NCBI RefSeq assembly: GCF_004211955.1
Contig: NZ_RHJI01000013.1
Location: forward strand, 56,280 to 120,279
From: Escherichia sp. E1V33
GTDB lineage: Bacteria > Pseudomonadota > Gammaproteobacteria > Enterobacterales > Enterobacteriaceae
DNA length: 64,000 bases
Direction: 5' to 3'
Below are positions 29,076 to 39,815 of this stretch, piece by piece (within the stretch, counting starts at the first letter, position 1; each line of letters opens with the position of its first letter). The notes beneath the pieces are model-generated. The model did not search any database. It was not told the origin of the DNA and worked only from the letters and a program-made list of their open reading frames with translations. Made by a program: the position numbers and the translations under genes.

Positions 29076-30755
29076 TTACTGCGGATAAGGCACCCAGTCG
29101 CCACCGTTCAGGCGAACATACGGTTTATTTTGATATTGAATGACCACTGCATTCGAGTTTTCGGAAACAGGCGCAGTCTGAGGTAACCCACTGGTGAGTT
29201 TTTTCCAGTCAACATTATCTTCGGTGAAAATCTTGCCATCGAGAACGCGAACCACCAGATCGGAGATAGCCAGGAAGCTACTCGGTTGGTCGATGACAAT
29301 TGGCGCGCCCTGATGTGGTGCCTTCATGCCGAAGAATTTCACGCCAACCGGGACATCAGTGATTGCCGGACTCGGAATGTCACGCAAACCAGAAACTTGC
29401 ATTCTGTCACCTTTCAACGCGCCACCGTGTTCCGGCACTACGACCACCATCACTTTACGGCCAGATTTCTCCAGCTCGGTAAAGAACGCATCCAGTTCAT
29501 CAAAGAATTTCTGCGCCCGCGCTTTGTAGTCTGCTGTTTTGCTGACTCCCGGATAATGGTTGCCATCATGCAGTGGAAGCGTGTTGTAGAACGTAGCGCT
29601 ACGGGTGTTTTTATCTTTTTCGGTAACGTCCAGCCAGCGATTAAGCACGGCGGTATCGTCATAAACCGGTGAGCCATCAAAGCCCAGCAAAATGACGGGA
29701 AGATTTGTTTGATCCATTAACTCCGTTTGCATACCGCCGTTTTCGCGCACTTCTTTCAGGAAGCCGCCAAACTGGCCGTTATGCCCCATCATCAGGTGCT
29801 GGGTAAAGCCCAGTTTTGACAAGTTATCGAACAGATAGCAGTCATTATTTGCTGGTTGATACAGATTGGTGTGCGATGGCTGACCGCAACTGGCGCGCAG
29901 CAAACGAATCGCCGCCGGACCGCTGTATGAGGTTGCAGAGTTGAAATTCTTGAACTCAATATCAAAATGCGACCACAACGGATGTGACATTAACCCGGCA
30001 GCTTCAATATCCGACCATGAAAGCGAACAGATATTAATCACAAGAAGCTCAAATGGCTGCGCATCCGCTGGCAGTGCGGATGGGAAGGTCGATTTACGTT
30101 TCGCCTCGGCGTTATAGAAATTATTCAGCCAGGCATTGAGGTTTGCGGTTGTCGGCGGTACCGTTTGCGCTGGCATATCTCCAACTACTGGCGTGCCCCC
30201 GGTTGCCGCGACAGTTGCCGCTGCGTTACCGCCCGTCGTTGTTACAGTGGTGGTCGGTTGACCGGCTGGCCACAGGGAGAAACTTGGACCAGCCAACGTA
30301 AGTACATTCAGCCACACCAGAATGGCGACCACAAAAACGGTAATGCGGATCCATTGCGACAGGAATAACCAGGCCACTAACAAAACAAAGACAGCACCAA
30401 TCATCTGCCAGTTAATAAAGCGCGTGACCAGGTCGATTAAATAATCGGTACTAAAACCTGCCACCTGTGACCCCTGGCTCATAATACTTTCCGGGCCCGG
30501 TAGCCAGGTATCATGCCAGAAGAGGGCAAAGCCGATCGGCAGGGCGATCCAGTGGCGCAAGCGATGCAGGCTGTAACGCGGAATCGGCATTAGCAAAAAT
30601 GCGGCAAATACCAGATTGAGTAGCGGATGGAAGTTAAGGTAGCCCGCCCACAACAGGCCGAACTTAACCAGAAAATAAAAGTTCCAGCCAGAAAGGCCGC
30701 GCCAGTATTGCCAGAGGGAAGAAGGCATAGCGGTATTTTGGGTAAATTGAGTCAT
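29076..30755 (-). CDS. bcsG: Cellulose phosphoethanolamine transferase BcsG
   Basis: BcsG attaches phosphoethanolamine to nascent cellulose in the periplasm. The 559-residue protein has about five N-terminal membrane helices (to residue 160), a Thr/Ala/Gly-rich linker and a zinc-dependent alkaline-phosphatase-fold domain. Catalytic features known for the family are visible: the Cys in [11 protein letters not shown] near residue 243, the nucleophile Ser in [17 protein letters not shown] near 278, and metal ligands in [13 protein letters not shown] near 440. It is the last gene of bcsEFG, overlapping bcsF by four bases. Confidence 0.97.
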   Translation of the reverse strand: MTQFTQNTAMPSSLWQYWRGLSGWNFYFLVKFGLLWAGYLNFHPLLNLVFAAFLLMPIPRYSLHRLRHWIALPIGFALFWHDTWLPGPESIMSQGSQVAGFSTDYLIDLVTRFINWQMIGAVFVLLVAWLFLSQWIRITVFVVAILVWLNVLTLAGPSFSLWPAGQPTTTVTTTGGNAAATVAATGGTPVVGDMPAQTVPPTTANLNAWLNNFYNAEAKRKSTFPSALPADAQPFELLVINICSLSWSDIEAAGLMSHPLWSHFDIEFKNFNSATSYSGPAAIRLLRASCGQPSHTNLYQPANNDCYLFDNLSKLGFTQHLMMGHNGQFGGFLKEVRENGGMQTELMDQTNLPVILLGFDGSPVYDDTAVLNRWLDVTEKDKNTRSATFYNTLPLHDGNHYPGVSKTADYKARAQKFFDELDAFFTELEKSGRKVMVVVVPEHGGALKGDRMQVSGLRDIPSPAITDVPVGVKFFGMKAPHQGAPIVIDQPSSFLAISDLVVRVLDGKIFTEDNVDWKKLTSGLPQTAPVSENSNAVVIQYQNKPYVRLNGGDWVPYPQ

Positions 30756-30943
30756 TTTTTGGTAGCCCTGGCTTTTTCTGCACGGCGTAACGTACCGGCC
30801 GGTTTTACATAACGAGGTTTCGCAAATAACAAACGCAGGATGTCACGAATGCGCCGTAGGGAATGGCGCGCCAGATAGCCCAGCGGGAAAAAAACAAGCG
30901 CACAAACGACAATGATTTCAATGATATCGCTGATGGTCATCAT
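30752..30943 (-). CDS. bcsF: Small membrane protein BcsF
   Basis: BcsF is a 63-residue protein with one transmembrane helix (about residues 5-27, [20 protein letters not shown]) and a strongly basic C-terminal tail. In the E. coli Bcs system it recruits BcsE to the membrane. It overlaps bcsE upstream and bcsG downstream by four bases each (ATGA), so the three are translated as a coupled unit. Confidence 0.95.
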   Translation of the reverse strand: MMTISDIIEIIVVCALVFFPLGYLARHSLRRIRDILRLLFAKPRYVKPAGTLRRAEKARATKK

Positions 30944-32511
30944 GATGAATGCTCCACAGGATCACTCAACAGTCGCAGCGGTTCCGGTATTCGTCGCCAG
31001 TTACGCCCATCATGCTCGGCATTGATTACCGGCCTGGAGGCCTGAGTTAAAGGCAGTGGCACCCCCCATTGTTCCGGGGCCAGCAGACGCATTTGCACCA
31101 GTTCGGCGCTGATTTGGTCATCTTCAAACCAGACCATACGATTAGAGAAAATATCGCCGGTAGGCAACGGGAAAATGTGATTCAACGCAGTATCCAGATC
31201 GTTGATCCGGCAGAATGAGAGGAACAGGACCAGTCGATTTCCACCAACGGTCATAATGTCGCCAGTGCGATTTGGACGGCATAGTGTCAGGGCTTGCTCA
31301 ACACGAATGCCAGGAACCGGACGCAGTGCTACCAGCACCCCTTTACCATGTGCAGGCAGCAACGTGTTGTTCATCATATTATTTACTGCGTTACAGAACA
31401 CATCCCACTTTTGAAAACCGCGCAGTTTCAGCGGTTGGGTCATGGATAGCAAGGTCGAGATATCTTCCGGAACATAGCGGCTGAACTTCTGCCCTTGCAC
31501 GCTTTCAATCATCGTCAGACAACGAGAGAGCGGAGCATTCCACGGAATCACCATATTCGCGCCGCAGGCCAACAATAAACGTTCATCCGTGGCGCGCAGG
31601 CTGGCGATATTTTCCCGCACGAGGATTTTGATCGCACTGCCGCGCTGGCGACGCAGGGTATGAATGCTGCGGGCCAGTGGCTCAATTTGCGCATTTTGCT
31701 GTAAAGAAAACACCACCGTTGCTGCCTGAGCGGTACGGGCTTCATTGAACAGGGCTTCGTTGTTGTCGAACAGTTGCCAGTGTTCTGATAACGGGGGGGC
31801 GCCTTCCAGCACAGCAATATTGCTAAGAATGCGCTTTTCATCGCTGCGTGGTTGGATCTCCGCTTCTTCGCGCTGAACTAACGTCCAGATCCCCTCTTGC
31901 TGCTGAACGATGAGTTGCTGACGGGCGCTAACCCCTTTTTCGTTGCACCAGAAGGCGATATCCAGCAGATGTTGATCGCCCTGGAAACGCAAACTGGCGA
32001 GGCCAAAAAGAGAACGGTACTCTTCCAGCAACAATGAAAATTGTTTATCGTTATTATTTCCTGGATTAATTACCAGCAGTGAGCAATGGTATAATTTGCT
32101 CCAACTATTCATTTTATCCAGCCATGAACGAAGCCGAACAGTTGGAATGTTTTGCCATGCGTTATTGGCGCAAACAAGAATGAAAAGATAATTTTCGGGA
32201 TCAATAGAACATTGTAAATCACGGGGCAAATAGTATAGCCCCTTTTCATGATTTAGCATTGAAAATAATTTTATTTTTTCCGGTCCGTGAGAATCATCTA
32301 ATTTGAAGGTTTTCTCGGGATCGCTATCCATGCTAATGACCGCGACTTTCGCGGTTTCAGCTTGAGAAGCCATCGTTTGATTCACAAGGCTGATAGCATC
32401 TTCTTGACGATCGACGTTAAACCACCAGACGCCGCCTGCTGGCATATGCCGCAACTCATCCCATAAGGATGAGATACCGATAGAGAATACAGGGTCCACA
32501 ACGTCCCTCAA
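30940..32511 (-). CDS. bcsE: c-di-GMP-binding cellulose regulator BcsE
   Basis: BcsE is a 523-residue cytoplasmic protein needed for full cellulose output. It is composed of a degenerate ATPase-like N-terminal half, a degenerate receiver-like domain and a C-terminal GIL domain. The c-di-GMP I-site RTGD is present near residue 415 ([20 protein letters not shown]). It binds BcsRQ and, through BcsF, the synthase. The start at 32511 lies 273 bases from the divergent bcsR. First gene of bcsEFG. Confidence 0.95.
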   Translation of the reverse strand: MRDVVDPVFSIGISSLWDELRHMPAGGVWWFNVDRQEDAISLVNQTMASQAETAKVAVISMDSDPEKTFKLDDSHGPEKIKLFSMLNHEKGLYYLPRDLQCSIDPENYLFILVCANNAWQNIPTVRLRSWLDKMNSWSKLYHCSLLVINPGNNNDKQFSLLLEEYRSLFGLASLRFQGDQHLLDIAFWCNEKGVSARQQLIVQQQEGIWTLVQREEAEIQPRSDEKRILSNIAVLEGAPPLSEHWQLFDNNEALFNEARTAQAATVVFSLQQNAQIEPLARSIHTLRRQRGSAIKILVRENIASLRATDERLLLACGANMVIPWNAPLSRCLTMIESVQGQKFSRYVPEDISTLLSMTQPLKLRGFQKWDVFCNAVNNMMNNTLLPAHGKGVLVALRPVPGIRVEQALTLCRPNRTGDIMTVGGNRLVLFLSFCRINDLDTALNHIFPLPTGDIFSNRMVWFEDDQISAELVQMRLLAPEQWGVPLPLTQASRPVINAEHDGRNWRRIPEPLRLLSDPVEHSS

Positions 32512-32784
32512 GTCACCATTTTGTCTGATTATCAGTTTACTAGCGAAAGCTAAGAAATAAACCTACCATTGAAATTAAAACTTATCAGATTTAGCATGTG
32601 AATCAATTTAGCAGGCTGGAAGCCTTATGATATCAGTCTTTTCGTTTTTTACTTTCTTTAGTTGCGTACATGAAAGTTAAAAAATGAACGGATTACGTAT
32701 TGCCGTCTGGCATTATACGGGCAAAATGCGGTCGATTAGAATTGACTGATGCGTGGCGAGTATATTTTATCGAGATTAAGCATA
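32512..32784. promoter_or_regulatory. Divergent promoter region bcsEFG / bcsRQABZC
   Basis: 273 bases between the two divergent cellulose operons. It is AT-rich around 32520-32680 and must hold both promoters. I could not assign clear -10/-35 pairs. An ATTTTATCG just before bcsR may belong to its transcript. Confidence 0.6.
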
Positions 32785-32973
32785 ATGAATAACAACGAAC
32801 AGGATACTCTGCCTGATCCCGCGATAGGCTATATCTTTCAGAATGATATTTTGGCATTAAAGCAGGCGTTTTCACTGCCTGATATCGATTATGCCGATAT
32901 TTCTCAGCGCGAGCAGTTGGCAGCGGCGTTAAAACGCTGGCCATTGTTGGCTGAGTTTGCGCAACAGAAGTAG
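32785..32973 (+). CDS. bcsR: Cellulose biosynthesis protein BcsR
   Basis: BcsR is a 62-residue regulatory protein that forms a complex with BcsQ and is essential for cellulose secretion. It is acidic at its N-terminus (MNNNEQDTLPDPAIGY) with a C-terminal amphipathic helix (SQREQLAAALKRWPLLAEFAQQ). I placed the start at 32785, not at the in-frame ATG at 32749, since the former gives the standard protein. bcsQ follows 11 bases downstream. Confidence 0.95.
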   Translation: MNNNEQDTLPDPAIGYIFQNDILALKQAFSLPDIDYADISQREQLAAALKRWPLLAEFAQQK

Positions 32974-32984
32974 GGGAGTAGTGA

Positions 32985-33737
32985 ATGGCCGTACTGGGAT
33001 TACAGGGGGTGCGGGGAGGCGTGGGTACAACAACCATCACCGCCGCGTTGGCCTGGTCATTGCAAATGTTGGGAGAAAATGTCCTGGTGGTTGATGCCTG
33101 CCCGGACAATTTGTTGCGCTTGTCGTTCAACGTTGATTTTACCCATCGTCAGGGCTGGGCCAGAGCCATACTGGATGGTCAGGACTGGCGAGATGCCGGG
33201 ATGCGCTATACCTCGCAGCTCGATCTGCTGCCTTTTGGTCAGTTAACCATTGAAGAGCAAGAGAATCCCCAGCACTGGCAAACTCAGTTGAGTGCAATTT
33301 GCGCAGGCCTACAGCAACTGCAGGCCAGTGGGCGTTATCAATGGATTTTGATCGACTTACCGCGCGACGCCTCGCCGATAACGCATCAGATCCTGAGCCT
33401 GTGCGATCACACACTGGCAATCGTCAAAGTGGATGCCAACTGCCATATTCGGCTGCATCAGCAAGCATTGCCTGCTGGCGCGCATATATTGATTAATGAT
33501 TTCCGCATTGGTAGCCAGGTTCAGGAAGATATTTACCAGTTGTGGTTGCAAAGCCAGCGCCGATTACTACCAATGTTGATTCATCGCGATGAAGCGATGG
33601 CTGAATGCCTGGCGGCGAAACAGCCGTTAGGTGAATACCGCAGTGATGCGCTGGCGGCGGAGGAAGTTCTGACGCTGGCAAACTGGTGCCTGTTGAACTA
33701 TTCCGGGCTGAAAAAGTCAGTCGGGAGCGCGTCATGA
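32985..33737 (+). CDS. bcsQ: ParA/MinD-like ATPase BcsQ, intact
   Basis: BcsQ is a 250-residue P-loop ATPase of the SIMIBI class that assembles with BcsR and the synthase and marks the pole where cellulose is made. The deviant Walker A is GVRGGVGTTTI at residues 8-18, and the Walker B-like strand is WILIDLPRDAS near 120. Codon 6 (33000-33002) is TTA for Leu. In K-12 laboratory strains this codon is a stop that abolishes cellulose, so here the gene is functional. The stop overlaps the bcsA start by four bases. Confidence 0.97.
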   Translation: MAVLGLQGVRGGVGTTTITAALAWSLQMLGENVLVVDACPDNLLRLSFNVDFTHRQGWARAILDGQDWRDAGMRYTSQLDLLPFGQLTIEEQENPQHWQTQLSAICAGLQQLQASGRYQWILIDLPRDASPITHQILSLCDHTLAIVKVDANCHIRLHQQALPAGAHILINDFRIGSQVQEDIYQLWLQSQRRLLPMLIHRDEAMAECLAAKQPLGEYRSDALAAEEVLTLANWCLLNYSGLKKSVGSAS

Positions 33738-36352
33738 GTATCTTGACCCGGTGGTTGCTTATCCCGCCGGTCAACGCGCGTCTTATCGGGCGTTATCGGG
33801 ATTATCGTCGTCACGGCGCATCGGCTTTCAGCGCGACGCTTGGCTGCTTTTGGCTGATCCTGGCCTGGGTGTTCATTCCGCTTGAACACCCGCGCTGGCA
33901 GCGTATTCGTGCAGAACATAAAAATCTTTACCCACATATCAACGCTTCGCGTCCGCGCCCGTTGGATCCGGTCCGCTATGTCATTCAGACTTGCTGGTTG
34001 TTGATCGGCGCTTCACGCAGAGAGACGCCAAAACCACGCTGGCGGGCATTTTCTGGCTTGCAGAATATCCGTGGGCGTTACCATCAATGGATGGACAAAC
34101 TGCCAGAGCGAGTCAGCCAGAACACGCAACATCTTGATGAGAAAAAAGAACTGGGCCATCTGAGCGCCGGAGCACGGCGTTTTATTCTTGGCGTCATTGT
34201 GACTTTCTCGCTGATTCTGGCGCTAATTTGCGTCACTCAGCCTTTTAACCCGTTGTCGCAATTTATCTTCCTGATGTTGCTGTGGGGCGTGGCGCTAATG
34301 GTGCGGCGTATGCCAGGGCGCTTCTCGGCGTTGATGTTGATTGTGCTGTCGCTGACTGTCTCGTGTCGCTATATCTGGTGGCGATATACCTCGACGTTGA
34401 ACTGGGATGATCCGGTCAGCCTGGTATGTGGCTTAATCCTGCTATTTGCGGAAACTTATGCGTGGATTGTGCTGGTGCTCGGCTACTTCCAGGTGGTGTG
34501 GCCGCTAAATCGCCAGCCAGTACCGCTGCCGAAAGACATGTCGCAATGGCCGTCGGTGGATATCTTTGTGCCAACCTACAACGAAGATCTCAGCGTGGTG
34601 AAAAACACCATTTATGCCTCGCTGGGTATCGACTGGCCGAAAGACAAACTCAACATCTGGATCCTTGATGACGGTGGCAGGGAAGAGTTCCGCCAGTTTG
34701 CGCAAAACGTTGGGGTGAAATATATCGCCCGAACGACGCATGAACATGCGAAAGCAGGCAACATCAACAATGCGCTGAAATATGCCAAAGGCGAGTTCGT
34801 GTCGATTTTCGACTGCGACCACGTTCCCACACGCTCGTTCCTGCAAATGACCATGGGCTGGTTCCTGAAAGAAAAGCAGTTGGCGATGATGCAGACGCCT
34901 CACCACTTCTTCTCGCCAGATCCGTTCGAACGCAACCTGGGGCGTTTTCGTAAAACGCCGAACGAAGGCACGCTGTTCTACGGTCTGGTGCAGGACGGTA
35001 ATGACATGTGGGATGCCACTTTCTTCTGTGGTTCCTGTGCGGTGATTCGTCGTAAGCCGTTGGACGAGATTGGCGGCATCGCTGTCGAAACCGTTACTGA
35101 AGATGCGCATACTTCTCTGCGTTTACACCGTCGTGGCTACACTTCCGCTTATATGCGTATTCCCCAGGCTGCGGGGCTGGCGACTGAGAGCCTTTCGGCG
35201 CACATTGGGCAGCGTATCCGTTGGGCGCGCGGGATGGTGCAAATCTTCCGTCTTGATAACCCACTTACTGGTAAAGGGCTGAAGTTCGCCCAGCGACTGT
35301 GCTACGTCAACGCTATGTTCCACTTCTTGTCGGGGATTCCACGGCTGATCTTCCTGACCGCGCCGCTGGCGTTCCTGCTGCTGCACGCCTACATCATTTA
35401 CGCGCCTGCGTTGATGATCGCCCTGTTTGTGCTGCCACATATGATTCACGCCAGCCTGACCAACTCGAAGATTCAGGGTAAATATCGCCACTCCTTCTGG
35501 AGCGAAATCTACGAGACGGTGCTCGCCTGGTATATCGCGCCACCGACGCTGGTGGCGCTGATTAACCCGCACAAAGGCAAATTTAACGTCACCGCCAAAG
35601 GTGGTCTGGTGGAGGAGGAGTACGTCGACTGGGTGATTTCGCGACCGTACATCTTCCTCGTATTACTCAACCTGGTCGGTGTTGCTGTCGGTATCTGGCG
35701 TTACTTCTATGGCCCGCCGACCGAAATGCTCACCGTGGTCGTTAGTATGGTTTGGGTGTTCTACAACCTGATTATTCTCGGCGGCGCAGTAGCGGTGTCG
35801 GTAGAAAGCAAACAGGTACGTCGTTCGCACCGTGTTGAGATGACCATGCCAGCGGCGATTGCCCGGGAAGATGGGCATCTTTTCTCCTGCACCGTTCAGG
35901 ACTTCTCTGACGGCGGCCTGGGGATCAAGATCAACGGTCAGGCGCAGATACTGGAAGGACAGAAAGTGAATCTGCTGCTCAAACGCGGTCAACAAGAGTA
36001 TGCCTTCCCGACTCAGGTTGCGCGCGTGATGGGTAACGAAGTGGGGCTGCAATTGATGCCACTCACTACCCAGCAACATATCGATTTTGTGCAGTGTACG
36101 TTTGCCCGTGCGGATACATGGGCGCTCTGGCAGGACAGCTACCCGGAAGATAAGCCGCTGGAAAGTCTGCTGGATATTCTGAAGCTCGGCTTCCGTGGCT
36201 ACCGCCATCTGGCGGAGTTTGCGCCTTCTTCGGTGAAGGGCATTTTCCGTGTGCTGACTTCTCTGGTTTCCTGGGTTGTTTCGTTCATTCCGCGTCGCCC
36301 GGAACGGAGTGAAACGGTACAACCATCGGATCAGGCTTTGGCTCAACAATGA
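33734..36352 (+). CDS. bcsA: Cellulose synthase catalytic subunit BcsA
   Basis: BcsA is an 872-residue inner-membrane GT2 glucosyltransferase that polymerises UDP-glucose and extrudes the chain. It has about four N-terminal helices, the GT domain with DDG (WILDDGGRE), DCD (FDCDH), TED (VTEDAH) and QRIRW motifs (about residues 330-540), four more helices, and a C-terminal PilZ domain. The c-di-GMP site is intact: RRSHR near 690 and DFSDGGLG near 720. ATG at 33734 overlaps the bcsQ stop. The longer frame to 33686 lies inside bcsQ. Confidence 0.98.
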   Translation: MSILTRWLLIPPVNARLIGRYRDYRRHGASAFSATLGCFWLILAWVFIPLEHPRWQRIRAEHKNLYPHINASRPRPLDPVRYVIQTCWLLIGASRRETPKPRWRAFSGLQNIRGRYHQWMDKLPERVSQNTQHLDEKKELGHLSAGARRFILGVIVTFSLILALICVTQPFNPLSQFIFLMLLWGVALMVRRMPGRFSALMLIVLSLTVSCRYIWWRYTSTLNWDDPVSLVCGLILLFAETYAWIVLVLGYFQVVWPLNRQPVPLPKDMSQWPSVDIFVPTYNEDLSVVKNTIYASLGIDWPKDKLNIWILDDGGREEFRQFAQNVGVKYIARTTHEHAKAGNINNALKYAKGEFVSIFDCDHVPTRSFLQMTMGWFLKEKQLAMMQTPHHFFSPDPFERNLGRFRKTPNEGTLFYGLVQDGNDMWDATFFCGSCAVIRRKPLDEIGGIAVETVTEDAHTSLRLHRRGYTSAYMRIPQAAGLATESLSAHIGQRIRWARGMVQIFRLDNPLTGKGLKFAQRLCYVNAMFHFLSGIPRLIFLTAPLAFLLLHAYIIYAPALMIALFVLPHMIHASLTNSKIQGKYRHSFWSEIYETVLAWYIAPPTLVALINPHKGKFNVTAKGGLVEEEYVDWVISRPYIFLVLLNLVGVAVGIWRYFYGPPTEMLTVVVSMVWVFYNLIILGGAVAVSVESKQVRRSHRVEMTMPAAIAREDGHLFSCTVQDFSDGGLGIKINGQAQILEGQKVNLLLKRGQQEYAFPTQVARVMGNEVGLQLMPLTTQQHIDFVQCTFARADTWALWQDSYPEDKPLESLLDILKLGFRGYRHLAEFAPSSVKGIFRVLTSLVSWVVSFIPRRPERSETVQPSDQALAQQ

Positions 36353-36362
36353 TGATAACGCG

Positions 36363-38702
36363 ATGAAAAGAAAACTATCCTGGATTTGTGCAGTGGCTAT
36401 GGGGATGAGCGCATTCCCCTCATTCATGACGCAGGCGACGCCAGCAACGCAACCACTGATCAATGCTGAGCCAACTGTGCCTGCCCAGGCGGAGCAAAAT
36501 CCGCGGGTCGGACAGGTGATGCCAGGCGTGCAGGGCGCGGACGCGCCCATCGTGGCGCAGAATGGCCCTTCGCGCGATGTGAAACTGACCTTTGCGCAAA
36601 TCGCGCCGCCGCCGGGCAGCATGGTACTGCGTGGCATTAACCCGAACGGCAGCATCGAGTTTGGCATGCGCAGTGATGAAGTGGTGACGAAGGCGATGCT
36701 TAACCTTGAATATACGCCGTCGCCATCACTGCTGCCGATACAGTCACAGTTGAAAGTCTATCTGAACGATGAGTTGATGGGCGTGTTGCCAGTGACCAAA
36801 GAGCAGTTGGGTAAAAAGACGTTGGCGCAAATGCCGATTAACCCGCTGTTTATCACCGACTTCAACCGCGTGCGGCTGGAGTTTGTCGGCCATTATCAGG
36901 ACGTGTGCGAAAACCCGGCCAGCACCACGCTTTGGTTGGATGTTGGACGTAGCAGTGGACTGGATCTTACGTACCAATCACTGAATGTAAAAAATGACTT
37001 GTCGCACTTCCCGATTCCGTTTTTCGACCCGCGGGATAACCGCGCCAATACGTTGCCGATAGTTTTTGCTGGTGCGCCGGATGTTGGTTTGCAACAGGCT
37101 TCGGCGATTGTTGCGTCGTGGTTTGGTTCCCGTTCTGGCTGGCGCGGACAGAACTTCCCGGTACTCTATAATCAGCTTCCGGACCGCAATGCGATTGTCT
37201 TTGCGACCAATGACAAGCGACCGGACTTCCTGCGCGAGCATCCGGCAGTAAAAGCCCCGGTGATTGAGATGATCAACCATCCGGAGAATCCTTACGTCAA
37301 GCTGCTGGTGGTCTTTGGGCGTGATGACAAAGATCTATTGCAGGCGGCGAAAGGCATTGCTCAGGGCAATATTTTGTTCCGTGGCGACAGCGTAGTGGTG
37401 AACGATGTTAAACCGCTATTGCCGCGTAAACCGTACGATGCGCCAAACTGGGTGCGAACCGATCGTCCGGTCACCTTTGGTGAGTTGAAAACCTATGAAG
37501 AGCAGTTGCAGTCCAGCGGGCTGGAGCCGGCAGCAATTAATATCTCGCTGAACTTGCCGCCAGATCTCTACCTGATGCGCAGCACTGGTATCGATATGGA
37601 TATCAACTATCGCTACACCATGCCGCCGGTGAAAGACAGCTCGCGGATGGATATCAGCCTGAACAACCAATTCCTGCAATCTTTCAACCTGAGCAGTAAA
37701 CAGGAGGCGAACCGTCTGCTGCTGCGGATTCCGGTGTTGCAAGGTTTGCTTGATGGTAAAACCGATGTCTCTATTCCGGCGCTGAAACTGGGGGCGACCA
37801 ACCAGTTGCGTTTCGATTTTGAGTATATGAACCCAATGCCGGGTGGCTCGGTGGATAACTGTATTACCTTCCAGCCGGTGCAAAACCATGTTGTGATTGG
37901 TGATGACTCCACCATCGATTTCTCAAAGTATTACCACTTCATTCCGATGCCGGATCTGCGCGCGTTTGCTAATGCGGGCTTCCCGTTCAGCCGGATGGCG
38001 GATTTGTCGCAAACCATTACCGTGATGCCAAAAACACCAAACGAAGCACAGATGGAAACGCTGCTTAATACGGTGGGCTTTATTGGCGCACAGACGGGCT
38101 TCCCGGCGATCAACCTGACGGTGACCGATGATGGCAGCACCATTCAGGGGAAAGACGCCGATATCATGATAATCGGCGGTATCCCGGACAAATTAAAAGA
38201 TGACAAGCAGATCGATCTGCTGGTGCAGGCTACCGAAAGTTGGGTGAAAACGCCGATGCGCCAGACTCCGTTCCCCGGCATTGTGCCTGACGAAAACGAC
38301 CGCGCAGCAGAAACTCAGTCCACACTGACCTCTTCTGGTGCGATGGCGGCGGTGATTGGCTTCCAGTCACCGTATAACGACCAGCGCAGCGTAATTGCGT
38401 TACTGGCGGATAGTCCACGCGGTTACGAGATGCTCAACGATGCGGTGAACGACAGCGGTAAACGCGCCACTATGTTTGGTTCCGTAGCGGTGATTCGCGA
38501 GTCCGGTGTTAACAGCCTGCGCGTTGGCGACGTCTATTACGTCGGTCATTTACCGTGGTTTGAACGTTTATGGTACGCACTGGCGAACCATCCGATTCTG
38601 CTGGCGATACTGGCGGCAATCAGTGTGGTGCTGCTGGCCTGGGTATTGTGGCGTCTGCTGCGCATCATCAGCCGTCGTCGTCTTAATCCGGATAATGAGT
38701 AA
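36363..38702 (+). CDS. bcsB: Cellulose synthase periplasmic subunit BcsB
   Basis: BcsB is a 779-residue periplasmic protein anchored by a single C-terminal helix (about residues 745-767, LAILAAISVVLLAWVLWRLL). It guides the glucan from BcsA toward the outer membrane and is needed for BcsA activity. A signal peptide (residues 1-25) and two rounds of carbohydrate-binding and flavodoxin-like domains make up the rest. The conserved FGRDDKDLLQAAKGIA and MIIGGIPDKLKDD stretches are present. It starts 10 bases after bcsA. Confidence 0.97.
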   Translation: MKRKLSWICAVAMGMSAFPSFMTQATPATQPLINAEPTVPAQAEQNPRVGQVMPGVQGADAPIVAQNGPSRDVKLTFAQIAPPPGSMVLRGINPNGSIEFGMRSDEVVTKAMLNLEYTPSPSLLPIQSQLKVYLNDELMGVLPVTKEQLGKKTLAQMPINPLFITDFNRVRLEFVGHYQDVCENPASTTLWLDVGRSSGLDLTYQSLNVKNDLSHFPIPFFDPRDNRANTLPIVFAGAPDVGLQQASAIVASWFGSRSGWRGQNFPVLYNQLPDRNAIVFATNDKRPDFLREHPAVKAPVIEMINHPENPYVKLLVVFGRDDKDLLQAAKGIAQGNILFRGDSVVVNDVKPLLPRKPYDAPNWVRTDRPVTFGELKTYEEQLQSSGLEPAAINISLNLPPDLYLMRSTGIDMDINYRYTMPPVKDSSRMDISLNNQFLQSFNLSSKQEANRLLLRIPVLQGLLDGKTDVSIPALKLGATNQLRFDFEYMNPMPGGSVDNCITFQPVQNHVVIGDDSTIDFSKYYHFIPMPDLRAFANAGFPFSRMADLSQTITVMPKTPNEAQMETLLNTVGFIGAQTGFPAINLTVTDDGSTIQGKDADIMIIGGIPDKLKDDKQIDLLVQATESWVKTPMRQTPFPGIVPDENDRAAETQSTLTSSGAMAAVIGFQSPYNDQRSVIALLADSPRGYEMLNDAVNDSGKRATMFGSVAVIRESGVNSLRVGDVYYVGHLPWFERLWYALANHPILLAILAAISVVLLAWVLWRLLRIISRRRLNPDNE

Positions 38703-38708
38703 TAGATG

Positions 38709-39815
38709 ATGAAAGTTTTGTGTAGTGGGATCTTGACGATGCTGCTGTTGGCTGCCTTCAGTGTTCAGGCAGCCTGCAACTGGCCTGCCTGGGAGCAGTT
38801 TAAAAAGGATTACATCAGTCAGGAAGGGCGCGTCATTGACCCCAGTGACGCACGCAAAATTACCACCTCTGAAGGGCAAAGCTACGGTATGTTCTTTGCC
38901 CTGGCGGCTAACGATCGTGCGGCATTTGACAACCTACTAGACTGGACCCAGAACAATCTTGCTCAGGGTTCCTTAAACGAACATTTGCCTGCCTGGCTGT
39001 GGGGCAAAAAAGAGAACAGTAAGTGGGAAGTGCTGGACAGCAATTCGGCCTCTGATGGTGATATCTGGATGGCCTGGTCGTTGCTTGAGGCGGGCCGCTT
39101 GTGGAAAGAACAACGTTATACCGACATCGGCAGCGCATTATTAAAACGCATTGCGCAAGAGGAAGTGGTGACGGTGCCGGGGCTGGGTTCCATGCTGTTA
39201 CCGGGAAAAGTCGGCTTTGCCGAGAATAACACCTGGCGTTTGAATCCGAGTTATCTACCACCGACGCTGGCACAGTATTTCACTCGCTTTGGCGCGCCCT
39301 GGACCACGCTGCGCGAAACGAATCAACGTTTGCTACTGGAAACGGCACCGAAAGGTTTTTCGCCTGACTGGGTGCGTTATGAAAAAGATAAAGGCTGGCA
39401 GCTGAAAGCTGAAAAAACGCTGATCAGCAGCTATGACGCCATTCGCGTTTATATGTGGGTCGGCATGATGCCAGAGACTGATCCGCAAAAAGCACGGCTG
39501 TTAGCGCGCTTTAAACCGATGGCGACATTTACTGAGAAGAACGGTTATCCGCCGGAGAAAGTTGATGTCGCTACGGGTAAAGCGCAAGGTCAAGGGCCGG
39601 TAGGCTTTTCTGCGGCTATGTTGCCATTTCTTCAGGACCGTGACGCGCAGGCTGTACAGCGCCAGCGTGTGGCAGATAACTTTCCTGGCAGCGATGCCTA
39701 TTACAATTATGTGCTGACCCTGTTCGGACAAGGCTGGGATCAACACCGTTTTCGCTTCTCGACAAAAGGTGAGTTATTACCTGACTGGGGCCAGGAATGC
39801 GCAAATTCACACTAA
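38709..39815 (+). CDS. bcsZ: Periplasmic endo-1,4-beta-glucanase BcsZ
   Basis: BcsZ is a GH8 cellulase that trims cellulose in the periplasm and influences the length of the secreted polymer. The 368-residue precursor has a signal peptide ending VQA (about residue 21). The GH8 active site is visible: the acid Glu in [16 protein letters not shown] near residue 55 and the Asp in [14 protein letters not shown] near 116. Two ATG codons adjoin (38706 and 38709); the second gives the family start. Its last 19 bases overlap bcsC. Confidence 0.97.
   Translation: MKVLCSGILTMLLLAAFSVQAACNWPAWEQFKKDYISQEGRVIDPSDARKITTSEGQSYGMFFALAANDRAAFDNLLDWTQNNLAQGSLNEHLPAWLWGKKENSKWEVLDSNSASDGDIWMAWSLLEAGRLWKEQRYTDIGSALLKRIAQEEVVTVPGLGSMLLPGKVGFAENNTWRLNPSYLPPTLAQYFTRFGAPWTTLRETNQRLLLETAPKGFSPDWVRYEKDKGWQLKAEKTLISSYDAIRVYMWVGMMPETDPQKARLLARFKPMATFTEKNGYPPEKVDVATGKAQGQGPVGFSAAMLPFLQDRDAQAVQRQRVADNFPGSDAYYNYVLTLFGQGWDQHRFRFSTKGELLPDWGQECANSH

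Noticed and set aside
35663..36667. 334-codon minus-strand frame opposite bcsA/bcsB
   Set aside because: It spans two well-supported genes in the other direction and has no domain character.
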